A stretch of 64,000 nt of DNA, from assembly GCA_903875445.1 (NCBI GenBank), contig CAIQWD010000013.1, forward strand, positions 29,129-93,128, written 5' to 3'. The translations under genes were made by a program, and so were the position numbers. Positions 54,978 to 64,000 of this stretch are shown one piece after another. Under the pieces are notes generated by a model. It was not told the DNA's origin. It ran no database searches and saw only the letters and a program-made list of their open reading frames with translations. Positions within the stretch are counted from its first letter, which is position 1; each line of letters opens with the position of its first letter. The stretch is from an uncultured delta proteobacterium. Lineage in GTDB: Bacteria > Desulfobacterota > Desulfobulbia > Desulfobulbales > Desulfocapsaceae.

Positions 54978-55631
54978 GTGATTTATTTCCGTTAACCCTA
55001 ATTTTAATTACTCATTGGATGAGGTTAGCCTATATACTTCACAAATACACAAGGGGTTCACTGATTCTGTATAACCATCCAATTAGAGTGTTATGCAAAA
55101 TTATAGATCAAGTTAATAATTTTTTTGCGAATGCTCATATTCGCATACTGCCCAATGCACGATTCGCTTGTTTTGCTGCTGTAATCCGTAAGTCCAACCC
55201 TGCCATATTTTCTTCAGAAAATAGTGGTTGCTGATTTATTTCGTTATGTCAAGGTTTTTCTGAATCTACTCCGTCGTCTGAGCGACTGATAAATTTTTGC
55301 TTTGACAGGTGGTTATGGAAAAATCCTGTGTAATAGCTGGTTCCAAGTCTTATCCGGTTAATGAGCTTAGCGATATTTTTTTTCGTGCTCTAAAGAGAAG
55401 TAACTTCTGACAAGGAGCGCAAAAGCCCCACGGGCGGTACTGAAAAACCCTGTTACTCCGGAATGGAATATTGCATAAAAGCGAATTCACACAAAAACAG
55501 ATAGTCAGCACCGAACCGGGTGATCAGATAAAAGTTGCCAAATAGAAGAGGAAAAGATAGTGTTATTGGACTGTTCCGGGTGGATTCCCAGCCAGGATGA
55601 TCGTTATCAACTTTTACTAAGGAGGTACCGG
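54978..55631. other. Gap between the AT-rich island and the TRAP operon
   Basis: No supported gene. The AT-rich half on the left probably holds the promoter of the ParA-like gene, though I could not fix a -35/-10 pair. The right half leads into the dctP ribosome binding site at 55619-55625. A 71-codon frame at 55019-55234 is unconvincing. Confidence 0.5.
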
Positions 55632-56606
55632 ATGCGTTTGCGACTTTCAATCTTCGCCCTTACCGTTTGCCTGGCCCTTTCCTTTGGTGTGGCGGCAGCC
55701 ACGACCGTCGTCAATATCGGCATTGTCACCAATCCGACCTTCGTACATGTCCAGGCGGCCACCTGGTTCAAGGAGGACGTGGAAAAGGCCCTGCCCGGCA
55801 AGTACGAGATCGTCATCCATCATTCCGGGGCCTTGGGCAGCGAGACCCAGGTACTGCAGCAGGTCCAGCTCGGCACTACCCAGATGACGGTGTGCACCAC
55901 CGGTCCGATCGAGGCCTTTGTCCCGGAAATCAAGGCCCTGGAGATGCCCTTTCTCTTTCCCTCCTATGCGGCCGCCGACAAGGTCCTGGATGGCCCGATC
56001 GGCCAGGATCTGGCGGCACGGCTGGCGAAACAGGGCTTTTTCGGCCTGCATTTTCTCGATAACGGCTTTCGCAACGTCACCAATTCCAAGCATCCGGTCA
56101 AATCGCCGCAGGACCTTGCCGGCATGAAGATCCGCACCATGGAGGCCCCGACCCACCTGGCCATCTGGCGGGCCATCGGCGCCAACCCGACGCCCATGGC
56201 CTGGCCGATTTTCACCGCCCTGCAACAGGGGGTGATCGACGGGCAGGAAAACCCGGTGGCGATCATCCATGCCGCCAAGTTGCTTGAGGCCGGTCAGAAA
56301 TACCTGACCCTGTCGCGTCATGTCTATTCGGCCCTGGTCTTCCTCGCCAACAAGTCCTTTATCGATACCCTGCCCGAGGCCGACCGCAAGGTCTTTATCG
56401 ACGCCGCCCGCGCCGCATCGCTCAAAGGCCGGGCCTTTATCCGCGACAACGAGGATAAACAACTGGCGGAGTTGCGGGCCGCCGGCATGCAGGTCGAGGA
56501 TGCCCCCGACCTCCCGGCCTTCAGAAAGGCAACCGCCCCGGTCATCGACTCCCTGAGCGGCGATGCTAAGGCACTCGTCGAGCAGATCCGCCAGGCAGTG
56601 CAGTGA
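55632..56606 (+). CDS. dctP: TRAP transporter substrate-binding protein DctP
   Basis: A 324-aa periplasmic binding protein. ATG 55632 has AAGGAGG 6 bases upstream, then a signal peptide cleaved near V-A-A-A. The DctP signature G-M-K-I-R-T-M-E-A-P with the carboxylate-binding Arg and the W-P-I-F-T-A-L-Q-Q-G-V-I-D-G segment are clear. It binds a carboxylic-acid substrate and delivers it to DctQM. The next gene overlaps by 4 bases. Confidence 0.92.
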   Translation: MRLRLSIFALTVCLALSFGVAAATTVVNIGIVTNPTFVHVQAATWFKEDVEKALPGKYEIVIHHSGALGSETQVLQQVQLGTTQMTVCTTGPIEAFVPEIKALEMPFLFPSYAAADKVLDGPIGQDLAARLAKQGFFGLHFLDNGFRNVTNSKHPVKSPQDLAGMKIRTMEAPTHLAIWRAIGANPTPMAWPIFTALQQGVIDGQENPVAIIHAAKLLEAGQKYLTLSRHVYSALVFLANKSFIDTLPEADRKVFIDAARAASLKGRAFIRDNEDKQLAELRAAGMQVEDAPDLPAFRKATAPVIDSLSGDAKALVEQIRQAVQ

Positions 56607-57124
56607 GCGGCAAAGGCGAAAAGCAGACCACTCCCCTGCCCTCGGCCATCGACAGGCTGAGCGGGTGGATCAATACCCTGGTGGAAAGGGTGCTGCTCTG
56701 TATTGGCTCGGCCATCTGTTTAATCCTCTTTGCCCAGGTGCTCTGCCGCTATGCCGGGGCCTCGCTCGGCTGGTCGGAGGAGGTGAGCCGGCACCTCTTG
56801 GTGGCCATCACCTTCCTCGGCAGCACCGCCGCCTATAAACGAGCGGCTTTCATCGGCTTGCAAGGGATAGGCCGGTGGTTCGGCCCGACTATCGAGCGGC
56901 TGTTTGTCGTAGCAACGCAGCTCCTCACCCTCGGCTGCTTTGCCGTCATCTGCTGGTTCGGCACCCTCTATACCACCGGCAAGGCGTGGCAACATACTAC
57001 CGCCGCCCTGCAGTTGCCCATGGCGGTGCCCTTTGCGGTGATTCCCGTCGCCGCCCTCATCCTTATACTCCATGTCCTGGCGAATATCGGCAAGACCATG
57101 ACCCCGGGGCGGCACAGGCCATGA
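56603..57124 (+). CDS. dctQ: TRAP transporter small permease DctQ
   Basis: A 173-aa protein with four membrane helices and the W-S-E-E-V-S-R type motif after the second helix. It pairs with DctM. GTG at 56603 overlaps the dctP stop as GTGA. Confidence 0.87.
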   Translation: MSGKGEKQTTPLPSAIDRLSGWINTLVERVLLCIGSAICLILFAQVLCRYAGASLGWSEEVSRHLLVAITFLGSTAAYKRAAFIGLQGIGRWFGPTIERLFVVATQLLTLGCFAVICWFGTLYTTGKAWQHTTAALQLPMAVPFAVIPVAALILILHVLANIGKTMTPGRHRP

Positions 57125-58425
57125 CCGTCCTCCTGCTCTTTGCCCTGCTCTTTTTGCTCATCCTTCTCGGGATGCCGATAGCGCTGTCGATCGGCATCCC
57201 GGCCATCGGTCTGCTACTGGCACCGGGGGTCTTCCCGTCGTCGGTGTCAACCGCGGCCCTTGGCCAGACCATCGTCCAACTGCTCTTTGCCGGGGTCGAT
57301 TCCTTCGATCTCTTGGCGGTGCCGCTCTTTATGCTCGCCGGGTCGATCATGGAGTCAGGCGGCATCTCGCGGCGAATCATCGACTTTTCCGACAGCCTGG
57401 TGGGCTGGCTGCCGGGCGGCCTGGCCTGCGCCAGCATCGTCGCCTCGATGTTCTTTGCCGGCATCTCCGGTTCGGCCGCCGCCGATACCGCCGCCATCGG
57501 TGCCGTCGCCATCCCGGCGATGATCCGCCAGGGCTATCCGCCGGCCTTTGCCGCCGCGGTGGTGGCAGCCGGCGGGTCGATCGGCATCATCATCCCGCCT
57601 TCGATCCCCATGGTGATCTTCGGCTTTCTCACCAATGTCTCCATTGCCAAGCTCTTTGCCGGCGGGCTGCTGGTCGGCGTACTCTTCGGTCTTGCCCTGA
57701 TGCTGGTGACAGCGCTCATCGCCCGCCATCACGGCTACGGCAGCCGCCGGCCATTCTCCGCCACGCTTACGCTGCAATCCTTTCGCCAGGCATTTTGGGC
57801 GCTGTGGGCGCCGGTGATCGTTCTCGGCGGCATCCTGTCGGGCCTGGTCACCGTCACCGAGGCGGCGGCACTGGCGGTCTTCTATGCCCTGTCGGTCAGC
57901 ATGGCGATCCACCGCGAGTTCACCTGGCGCGACCTGCCCGCCCTGATCATCCGCTCACAGATCTCCGCCGCCGCCATTCTCCTGATTATCGCCATGGCCA
58001 AGGTTTTTACCTGGCTGGTGGCGATGCAGCAGACCAGCCAGCTCCTCGGCGCGGCGATGACCGGTCTCGGCCTGCCGCCATGGGGACTCCTGCTGCTAAT
58101 TATGATCGGGCTCTTGATCGTCGGCTGTGTCATGGAGACAACGGCGGCCCTCATTTTGCTGGTGCCGGTCCTCATCGTTTTGACGCCGCAGATGGGCATC
58201 GACCCCCTCCAGTTCGGGGTGGTGGTGGTCACCAATCTGGCAATTGGCATGTTGACGCCGCCGGTGGGAATCTGTCTCTTTGTCGGCTGCGGCATTTCCG
58301 GCGTGCCGCTCGGCCTCGTGGCGCGGGCGGCTTTGCCTCTCGTGGCGGCGACGATTGTGGTACTGCTGCTTGCCACCTATTGGCCGCCGCTTACCCTCTG
58401 GCTGCCCGGCCTCTTGTATCCGTGA
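57121..58425 (+). CDS. dctM: TRAP transporter large permease DctM
   Basis: A 434-aa membrane protein with about 12 helices. The start M-T-V-L-L-L-F-A overlaps the dctQ stop as ATGA. Signatures are the A-G-I-S-G-S-A-A-A-D-T motif near residue 115 and a second repeat near N-L-A-I-G-M-L-T-P-P-V-G. It moves substrate with sodium or protons. It meets the DUF748 gene tail to tail with 13 bases between. Confidence 0.93.
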   Translation: MTVLLLFALLFLLILLGMPIALSIGIPAIGLLLAPGVFPSSVSTAALGQTIVQLLFAGVDSFDLLAVPLFMLAGSIMESGGISRRIIDFSDSLVGWLPGGLACASIVASMFFAGISGSAAADTAAIGAVAIPAMIRQGYPPAFAAAVVAAGGSIGIIIPPSIPMVIFGFLTNVSIAKLFAGGLLVGVLFGLALMLVTALIARHHGYGSRRPFSATLTLQSFRQAFWALWAPVIVLGGILSGLVTVTEAAALAVFYALSVSMAIHREFTWRDLPALIIRSQISAAAILLIIAMAKVFTWLVAMQQTSQLLGAAMTGLGLPPWGLLLLIMIGLLIVGCVMETTAALILLVPVLIVLTPQMGIDPLQFGVVVVTNLAIGMLTPPVGICLFVGCGISGVPLGLVARAALPLVAATIVVLLLATYWPPLTLWLPGLLYP

Positions 58426-58438
58426 AGGATTTCATCTC

Positions 58439-61400
58439 TTAATTTATGAAAAGATCAACTAGAGGGCCGTCCAAAGAGAGCGTAACGGCGGGATGTTCCT
58501 TCCCGGAGAACGGCTCGGGCGGTTTGACGCTCACCCGGTCTTTGGCAATCCCCGCTTCGCCCTCCAGGTTGCCGACGATCGACTGCGCACGATTTTCGGC
58601 AAGCTGCAGGAATGTCGTGTCTGCAACCTTTTCGCTCTCAACCAGTCGGCTATAAAGCTCCCCCGCCCGGTAAAACTTCCCGGCTTTCTTACTAGTTTCT
58701 TCCTGAGGCAGTGCAGGTATTCGCGGCTTTAGGGTTCCCGCCGCAAGGCCTTTTTCCAGTTCACCGAGAGATGCCTTGCCGAAACGCTCCGTATACAGTT
58801 TTTCCACCGTGTCTTGGGTTTTGGAGTCGGCAAAATCGAGCGGGTCGGGAATGTCATTCGGGCCGAGCTTCGCTCCAAGCCTGCTTGTAACCATTGCCCG
58901 CATGCTGCGGTCTTGCAACTCCCTGCCATCCACCTCAGGGCTATATCGCCCTTGAATGACCAATTTCAGCTGTGGCCGACTCTTCAAGGCATCGGCGAGT
59001 TTCAAGAGCTTCTCTTTCTCCGGCGGCAGAAGAACGGCGCTTGCCGGATCAAACTCCACCGCCTGAAAACTCTCGGACTCTCCGCCGAGCAGATGTCCCA
59101 GTGCCCGGAACGGCGATGTTACCGCTTTGGTGATCAGATTTGTAAACATTTTCCAAATGAGCGGCCCGATACTGAAATGGGGGTCGTTCAAATCTCCGGT
59201 GACGGGAAGGCCGATTTCTATTCGGCCGTTGGCATCCTTTAAAAGGGCGATCGCCAGATCCAGGGGAAGATTGGTGGCATCGGGATTGTCAACCTGCTCT
59301 CCCAAGAACAGGTTGTCGATCACAATCTTATTGTCGCCTGTCATCTTATAGTCCTGCAGCGTATATTTCAGGTCTGCGGAGATCTTGCCTGATTTAATCA
59401 GTCGGCCGGCAAATTTCCCGGAATAGGGAGAAAGATTTTTTAATTCAAGGTTGCGAAAAATCATCTCGATATCGGAGGAACGCCCAAAATCGCCGGGTCG
59501 GATCGCGCCATTGATTTTCGCAATCCCGTATTGATCGACGTAGCCGTCCATCTGAATCTTAGTTTGCGAGTCCTTTAGCGACGAGAGGCCGGTAACCGTG
59601 CCCTTGAGGCCATGGATACGGGTCATGAATCTTGGCCTAAGGCTCAAGTCGGCAAAGAGCACATTGCCATTTTCCACCCGTACCTTAGCAATATGATAGG
59701 GAAAGGTGGCCTGCTCTTTCTTTGGTGCCGCATTTTTTGCTGCCTGCTTGGAGGGCGAAGCCTTACCGCCGCCCGGCTTATTTTTGAAGATCTTCGCAAA
59801 GTTCAAGGTCTTGTCTTCACCGATGATAAACTCCCCGACCGGCCCCACTATTTTGATCTCTTGCGCCTCCAGCCCGTTCGGTTGCAAGGTCAGCTTGAAT
59901 TTGGGAAGTTGTACCGCATCCCACCTCAGGTAGGGTTTTGGGGCACGAGGATCGGCCAGGCGGAGATTGTTCAGGCTAAAACCTCCCTCATAGGCGACTT
60001 TTTGTGCCGCACCAGGAATCCCATAGCGCAGGTGCCCCCGAGCGGAAGCCGACGCGGACTGCAATTTCAGGGTGACATACGGTTCGAGATAGGGCTGCAG
60101 AGAGGTGAGCACCAGACCTGACGCATTAATATCGGCTTGCACCGCAAGGGTGGCGGGATTCACTGTGCCGCTCACAGTCGCGGTGCCCCCCTGCTGCAGC
60201 TGAAAACCAACAGCAAATCCCATGGGCGATTTGCCGTCGATCTCGGTCAGCCTGACCTTGACACCCTGCAGGCTGAGCAGAGGTTGAGGCGAATGCGTCG
60301 TCAGGTCGGAAAACTTTGAGCTGAACCCTTCGACTTCAAAGGCTTTGACCAGGAATTTCCATTCCGGAAGGTTAGGCGCAGGTTTAGCCTCGGTGGATTT
60401 TTCAACGGCTCCTTTGGCCTGCAACAGTTGCTGCCAGTTGATTCTTCCTTCGGCATCAAGAGCGGCGTCAAGACGACCTGTGCTCATAGCAATGCGGCCA
60501 AAAATGATCGAATGGGCACCCAGATCACACTCGCCACCGTCAAACGTCAGTTTTTCGGTGGCAAACAGCGGCTCTGGCGACTGGGAACTGTGAAGGCTTA
60601 TCCCTCTCAACTCACTTGATATTTCTTGGAGCACAATTTTGTTTTCAGCCGCACCTATTTGCAGATTTGCCTGAAGCTTAAGATCTCCGCCGGCAATCGC
60701 CGCATTGATCGGGGTCTTTCGGCTCTTTTCGTCGAGATTAATGGCGATATTCTTGACCAGAATGGCGTCTGCCTGCACTCTAAAGGGCATATCTGCCGCA
60801 GCAGGAGGGTCGGCTGTCTTCTGCTCTGCTCCAGCGGACGTGGATGAGGGCGGAGTTTCTTCCCCTGGCTGCTTTACCGGCAAGGATTCACGGACTATCT
60901 TCTGCAGATTGATCTCGCCCGCATCGTTGATTTGCGCATCCACGGCGCCTTCCGCAAAAAGCAGCCGCCTTACATGCAATTCTTTGGTTGCCAGCTCGAA
61001 ATGTGGTGCTTCCAGGTCCAAGTTTTTCAAGTGGAGAAAGGCCTTGTCGGTATCGCGCAGCCTAAGCGACAGATCGGTTAAGGAAAGGTGCAAGCCTTCG
61101 AGTACCAGCTGGAGAGGAGAGGTATCGGCGTTTACCTGATATTCGCTGGAGGCATTGATCGTGCCTGCAGGTTGTTCCAGGTTGGTATTGTCCCTGAAAA
61201 ATTTCCACAGGCTGGCTATCCGGATGGTGTTGAGAGCGAGCTTACCCTTTGTGCGCAACGGGGAAAGAGTGATTTCACCTTCCCACTGGACGGACCCGCC
61301 ATCTTCCGTCGTGGTGGCAAGGCGATAGGTTCCCTTATGCTCCTTAACTGTGGACACATCCTGCAAATTCAGGTTGAGCCCATGCAGGGCGAATTCTGCG

Positions 61401-61909
61401 GGGATGTTCTGGCGCTTATCGACAAGGGCCATCTGCCCTTCCCGGACGACCGCACTCTGGAGAATGAACGGCAAGAATTTGGCAGCGGATTTTTTCGGCT
61501 CTGGGGTTTGCGCAGGCCTGGCTGCGAGTTTGTCGAAGTTGTTTGACCCATCGGGCTCAACCACCAGGTGGATCTCCGGCTTGTCAAGATCAAGTTGTCG
61601 CAGTACTACAGCCCCCTGGAACAGGCTGCTCGTCTCCAGGTCAAGGAAGAACCTTTCGAAGGCAACCAGCGGTGATCCGTCTGCTTGCTGCAGGCTGAAT
61701 CTGTCGACTTCGACAGTCAAAAGAAAGGGGTTAATGCGAACTTTATCAATAACGGCCAGGCAATGTAGGTTTTCCTGTACATATTTGGGTACATACCAGC
61801 GGATGATCCATGGCGCCAAGATAAAACCGCTAAAAGTATAGAACAGCAATGCGGCCACTGAGAGAAGCAGGAATTTACTGGTCAACACCTTGCGTATGCT
61901 ATGCTTCAT
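58439..61909 (-). CDS. DUF748/AsmA-like giant envelope protein
   Basis: A 1156-aa protein with an N-terminal membrane helix (about 15-35) and a long periplasmic beta-rich region. DUF748 sequence (L-R-P-G-D-F-G-R and P-L-D-L-A-I-A-L-L-K-D-A-N-G-R-I near 860-900) is followed by a C-terminal OmpA-like stretch (P-Q-L-K-L-V-I-Q-G-R-Y). The family is thought to help outer-membrane lipid or protein transport. It is a second giant bridge-type protein besides the AsmA protein at 15850. Confidence 0.88.
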   Translation of the reverse strand: MKHSIRKVLTSKFLLLSVAALLFYTFSGFILAPWIIRWYVPKYVQENLHCLAVIDKVRINPFLLTVEVDRFSLQQADGSPLVAFERFFLDLETSSLFQGAVVLRQLDLDKPEIHLVVEPDGSNNFDKLAARPAQTPEPKKSAAKFLPFILQSAVVREGQMALVDKRQNIPAEFALHGLNLNLQDVSTVKEHKGTYRLATTTEDGGSVQWEGEITLSPLRTKGKLALNTIRIASLWKFFRDNTNLEQPAGTINASSEYQVNADTSPLQLVLEGLHLSLTDLSLRLRDTDKAFLHLKNLDLEAPHFELATKELHVRRLLFAEGAVDAQINDAGEINLQKIVRESLPVKQPGEETPPSSTSAGAEQKTADPPAAADMPFRVQADAILVKNIAINLDEKSRKTPINAAIAGGDLKLQANLQIGAAENKIVLQEISSELRGISLHSSQSPEPLFATEKLTFDGGECDLGAHSIIFGRIAMSTGRLDAALDAEGRINWQQLLQAKGAVEKSTEAKPAPNLPEWKFLVKAFEVEGFSSKFSDLTTHSPQPLLSLQGVKVRLTEIDGKSPMGFAVGFQLQQGGTATVSGTVNPATLAVQADINASGLVLTSLQPYLEPYVTLKLQSASASARGHLRYGIPGAAQKVAYEGGFSLNNLRLADPRAPKPYLRWDAVQLPKFKLTLQPNGLEAQEIKIVGPVGEFIIGEDKTLNFAKIFKNKPGGGKASPSKQAAKNAAPKKEQATFPYHIAKVRVENGNVLFADLSLRPRFMTRIHGLKGTVTGLSSLKDSQTKIQMDGYVDQYGIAKINGAIRPGDFGRSSDIEMIFRNLELKNLSPYSGKFAGRLIKSGKISADLKYTLQDYKMTGDNKIVIDNLFLGEQVDNPDATNLPLDLAIALLKDANGRIEIGLPVTGDLNDPHFSIGPLIWKMFTNLITKAVTSPFRALGHLLGGESESFQAVEFDPASAVLLPPEKEKLLKLADALKSRPQLKLVIQGRYSPEVDGRELQDRSMRAMVTSRLGAKLGPNDIPDPLDFADSKTQDTVEKLYTERFGKASLGELEKGLAAGTLKPRIPALPQEETSKKAGKFYRAGELYSRLVESEKVADTTFLQLAENRAQSIVGNLEGEAGIAKDRVSVKPPEPFSGKEHPAVTLSLDGPLVDLFIN

Positions 61910-62083
61910 ATCTCAATCCATTGGTGGGGGGAGACATTGGGCTGCCGAAAAATTCGCTTTTAGAAGGAATCCTCAAGAATTTTTCTTGGTAAAAAGCACG
62001 GGTATCGTGTACCTGAATTGTAACAGTTATTTCTTAACGGCTCCTAAATTATAATGACATCCTAACTGGATACAATACTTAAA

Positions 62084-62956
62084 ATGAGTGTACCCCATCT
62101 CCTGCTGATTGTGTTGGCAAATTTCGCATGGGGTTTTAATTATATTGCCGGAAAAATTGGTGCCGGCGTCTTTCAACCCCTCTTATTTACAGCCTTTCGT
62201 TTTCTCTTCCTGCTCCTCTTGATGCTCCCCTGGCTGAAACCCGCACCGGGGTATATGAAGCCGCTCTTAAGGGTGGCTTTTCTTTTGGGTGTGCTTCATT
62301 TCGCGATGATTTTTATCGGCCTTAATGCAGGAGGAAATATTGCCTCCATTGCTATCACCACACAGCTCTATGTGCCGTTTTCAGCAATTTTTGCTTCAGT
62401 ATTTTTGCGGGAAAAAATATCGCTCAGGTCGCTTTTCTCGATAGCTGTGGCCTTTGCCGGGGTGATGGTTATCGGCTTTGATCCGATTGTCTTTAATCAC
62501 CTTGATGCCATTTTGTGGGTGGCGGGAGCTGCATTTATAATGGCGGTTGCGACCATCCTGATGCGGCAATGCCCTAATCTCGGGGTATTCAGGCTTCAGG
62601 CCTGGATCGCTCTGGTTGCCTTGCCGTCGTTGCTGCTTTTATCATCGATTTTTGAATCCGGTCAGATCCAAACTCTTTCTAAGGTAGGTATTATTGACTT
62701 TTGGACTCCGCTCTATTCTGCTGTCGGCGCCTCTATTGTCGGTCATGGGATTGTTTATTATCTCCTTGGAAGGTATCCGGTTTCCATCGTAACGCCTCTG
62801 CTTTTACCGACTCCTATTATTGCCACATTTTTGGGAGTATTATTTTTCGGCGATATCCTGGGATGGAAAATGATCGTCGGGGGCTCGATGACTCTTTTGG
62901 GGGTATTGATGTTAGTGAAACCGGCAAAGAGAGAAAGCTCATCTGGAATAGAATGA
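62084..62956 (+). CDS. EamA-family (DMT) membrane transporter
   Basis: A 290-aa protein with about ten membrane helices in two EamA repeats. W-G-F-N-Y-I-A-G-K in repeat one and G-R-Y-P-V-S-I-V-T-P-L-L-L-P in repeat two are family-like. Members export amino acids, nucleotides or other metabolites. Substrate unknown. Confidence 0.9.
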   Translation: MSVPHLLLIVLANFAWGFNYIAGKIGAGVFQPLLFTAFRFLFLLLLMLPWLKPAPGYMKPLLRVAFLLGVLHFAMIFIGLNAGGNIASIAITTQLYVPFSAIFASVFLREKISLRSLFSIAVAFAGVMVIGFDPIVFNHLDAILWVAGAAFIMAVATILMRQCPNLGVFRLQAWIALVALPSLLLLSSIFESGQIQTLSKVGIIDFWTPLYSAVGASIVGHGIVYYLLGRYPVSIVTPLLLPTPIIATFLGVLFFGDILGWKMIVGGSMTLLGVLMLVKPAKRESSSGIE

Positions 62957-62977
62957 AGGAATGTTGAACAAGGCCTG

Positions 62978-63400
62978 TTAGAGCACCTTCCAAATCCCTT
63001 CAGCTGTTGCAAGAAGCTGCTCGCCACATCGTATTTCACCCTGCATGAATACCAAGGAGCGAGTTTTTCTCAGGACTTTAGCTGTACCCAGCAGTAAATC
63101 CCCTGTTCTAGAGGCAGAGATAAATTTGACATCGAAGGAAATTGTTGCAGCTCTCGCGTTTGCGCCGAGTGCCCGATGAGCGGCTGTCCCCATTCCTGAA
63201 TCCAACAGGCTCATGATAAAGCCCCCATGGGTAATACCACCGGGATTCAAATGAATGTCCTGTACTTTGGCCCTGAATTGGAAATCGGATTCAGAAATTA
63301 TTCTGAATTCTAAACCGCCATTGTGTTTCATAAAGCCAACAAGGCTTATTTGTTGAAAATCATCGTTCATATCTAAAAACAAATCTGACCTCTTTTTCAT
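62978..63400 (-). CDS. Hotdog-fold thioesterase, PaaI type
   Basis: A 140-aa hotdog protein. The motif G-G-I-T-H-G-G-F-I-M-S-L-L-D with catalytic Asp/His-type residues is clear, as is K-V-L-R-K-T-R-S-L-V. PaaI-type enzymes release CoA from aromatic or medium-chain acyl-CoA. It meets the EamA gene tail to tail, 22 bases apart. Confidence 0.9.
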   Translation of the reverse strand: MKKRSDLFLDMNDDFQQISLVGFMKHNGGLEFRIISESDFQFRAKVQDIHLNPGGITHGGFIMSLLDSGMGTAAHRALGANARAATISFDVKFISASRTGDLLLGTAKVLRKTRSLVFMQGEIRCGEQLLATAEGIWKVL

Positions 63401-63544
63401 TTTTTTAATTTTGTTTCAAAAGGATATGAACCTTTCATTGATATCCTGAAACATATAAACAAAGGCAGACAAATAGAGAGGGGAAGACCCTGATCTTTAT
63501 GATGAAAGCCAAAAAATGATATATATATACAATGAGGTAGCACC

Positions 63545-63742
63545 ATGAGCAACCAGAAAAATATATGGGACATTGCCAATGCAATGTACGACCACCGATT
63601 CGTTACGATAAATCTGACTGATGGCCGGTCTGTCAAGGGCAGGATTTCGGATATTTCAGATATCTCCTTTAGTATTGGGCTTAACCCTAGAAACAGAAAT
63701 CGCGTTCGCATCGAACTAGTTGAGTCCGTAAACCTACACTAG
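63545..63742 (+). CDS. Small LSm-like protein, 65 aa
   Basis: GAGG lies 7 bases before ATG. The 65-aa product has the pattern of a small Sm-like barrel: F-V-T-I-N-L-T-D-G-R-S-V-K-G-R-I and R-N-R-V-R-I-E-L-V. It is not Hfq, lacking the usual second Sm motif. No known function. Gene confidence comes from the ribosome binding site and fold-like composition. Confidence 0.65.
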   Translation: MSNQKNIWDIANAMYDHRFVTINLTDGRSVKGRISDISDISFSIGLNPRNRNRVRIELVESVNLH

Positions 63743-63956
63743 TTTGATAGTTCCCGGTTGTTTATTACTGGACCTGGCCACTTCTCCTTTTTCAAGAAAA
63801 TAATTCTGATGGATTTATTTACTGCGATGCAGATGGTTTATTACAAGCAGGTTCAGTATCAGTAATATCCGGTTAGAAAATTGCATGTGAAATATTAATA
63901 AATATTAGCCAGTTGGATCATTATTTTCTTGACAAAGAAATAAAAAAATTCTGTCG

Positions 63957-63988
63957 GCCCCCTTAAAAGAAAAATCTTTTAAGGGGGC
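63957..63988. terminator. Perfect 13-bp hairpin near the window end
   Basis: Arms 63957-63969 and 63976-63988 (GCCCCCTTAAAAG and its complement) enclose a 6-base loop. On the minus strand a T-rich run follows at about 10 bases, so it could end a gene beyond the window or act as an attenuator. Confidence 0.6.
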
Positions 63989-64000
63989 TAAATTGAAATC

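Noticed and set aside
55019..55234. 71-codon frame upstream of the TRAP operon
   Set aside because: No ribosome binding site and low-complexity content in AT-rich DNA.
1..64000. tRNA, rRNA or CRISPR arrays
   Set aside because: No cloverleaf, rRNA-like sequence or regularly spaced direct repeats were noticed on reading.

Overview
The window looks like chromosomal DNA of an anaerobic Gram-negative bacterium, most likely a Desulfobacterota member near Desulfobulbales. This is inferred from gene content, not from a database match: a DHH-CBS-CBS-nucleotidyltransferase fusion, a DctPQM TRAP transporter, a molybdopterin oxidoreductase, an HDOD protein beside a PilB/GspE ATPase, DUF748/AsmA envelope proteins and rpsU beside a Xer recombinase. 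No rRNA, tRNA or CRISPR array was seen.

Layout. 1-5.3 kb: a minus-strand operon with a periplasmic binding protein, a Cache/GAF histidine kinase, a LuxR-type regulator and two exported thiol-redox proteins, the last cut by the window edge. 5.4-11.4 kb: core genes ddl, rpsU (with promoter and terminator), a Xer recombinase, the tRNA nucleotidyltransferase fusion and an M50 protease. 11.4-20.5 kb: an accessory block with two alpha/beta hydrolases, a class III cyclase with TPRs, a giant AsmA-like protein and a RHH/MazF toxin-antitoxin pair whose toxin overlaps the next core gene. 20.5-31.1 kb: molybdopterin oxidoreductase, acyl-CoA ligase, single-domain response regulator, lytic transglycosylase, HDOD protein, a c-di-GMP-type PilB ATPase and an N-acyltransferase. 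31.1-33.4 kb: a poorly coding stretch with a 53-aa cysteine-patterned gene, a truncated IS110-family transposase and a tandem stem-loop RNA candidate. 33.4-45.6 kb: histone-deacetylase-like protein, DUF1566 protein, glycogen debranching enzyme, SGNH/OB/ketopantoate reductase/HAD/Nudix cluster, typA with a possible selenoprotein gene behind it, and an XPB-like helicase. 45.6-52.2 kb: DUF2058, hisC, a PLP decarboxylase, a DUF4143 ATPase, a diadenylate-cyclase-like protein and YciB. 52.2-55.6 kb: an AT-rich insertion with a ParA-like ATPase next to a frameshifted RelA/SpoT synthetase. 55.6-64 kb: TRAP transporter, DUF748 protein, EamA transporter, hotdog thioesterase and a small LSm-like protein.

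The strongest leads are: (1) two tandem, diverged stem-loops right after the IS110-family transposase remnant, whose stem sequences differ while pairing is kept, a candidate bridge/seek RNA; (2) an in-frame TGA giving a C-P-P-Sec motif in a 53-residue two-helix membrane protein behind typA, with a G-first apical-loop hairpin just after the TGA; (3) the ParA-like ATPase/small alarmone synthetase pair; (4) a 53-aa protein with mirror-symmetric cysteine spacing. All need searches or experiments to confirm.
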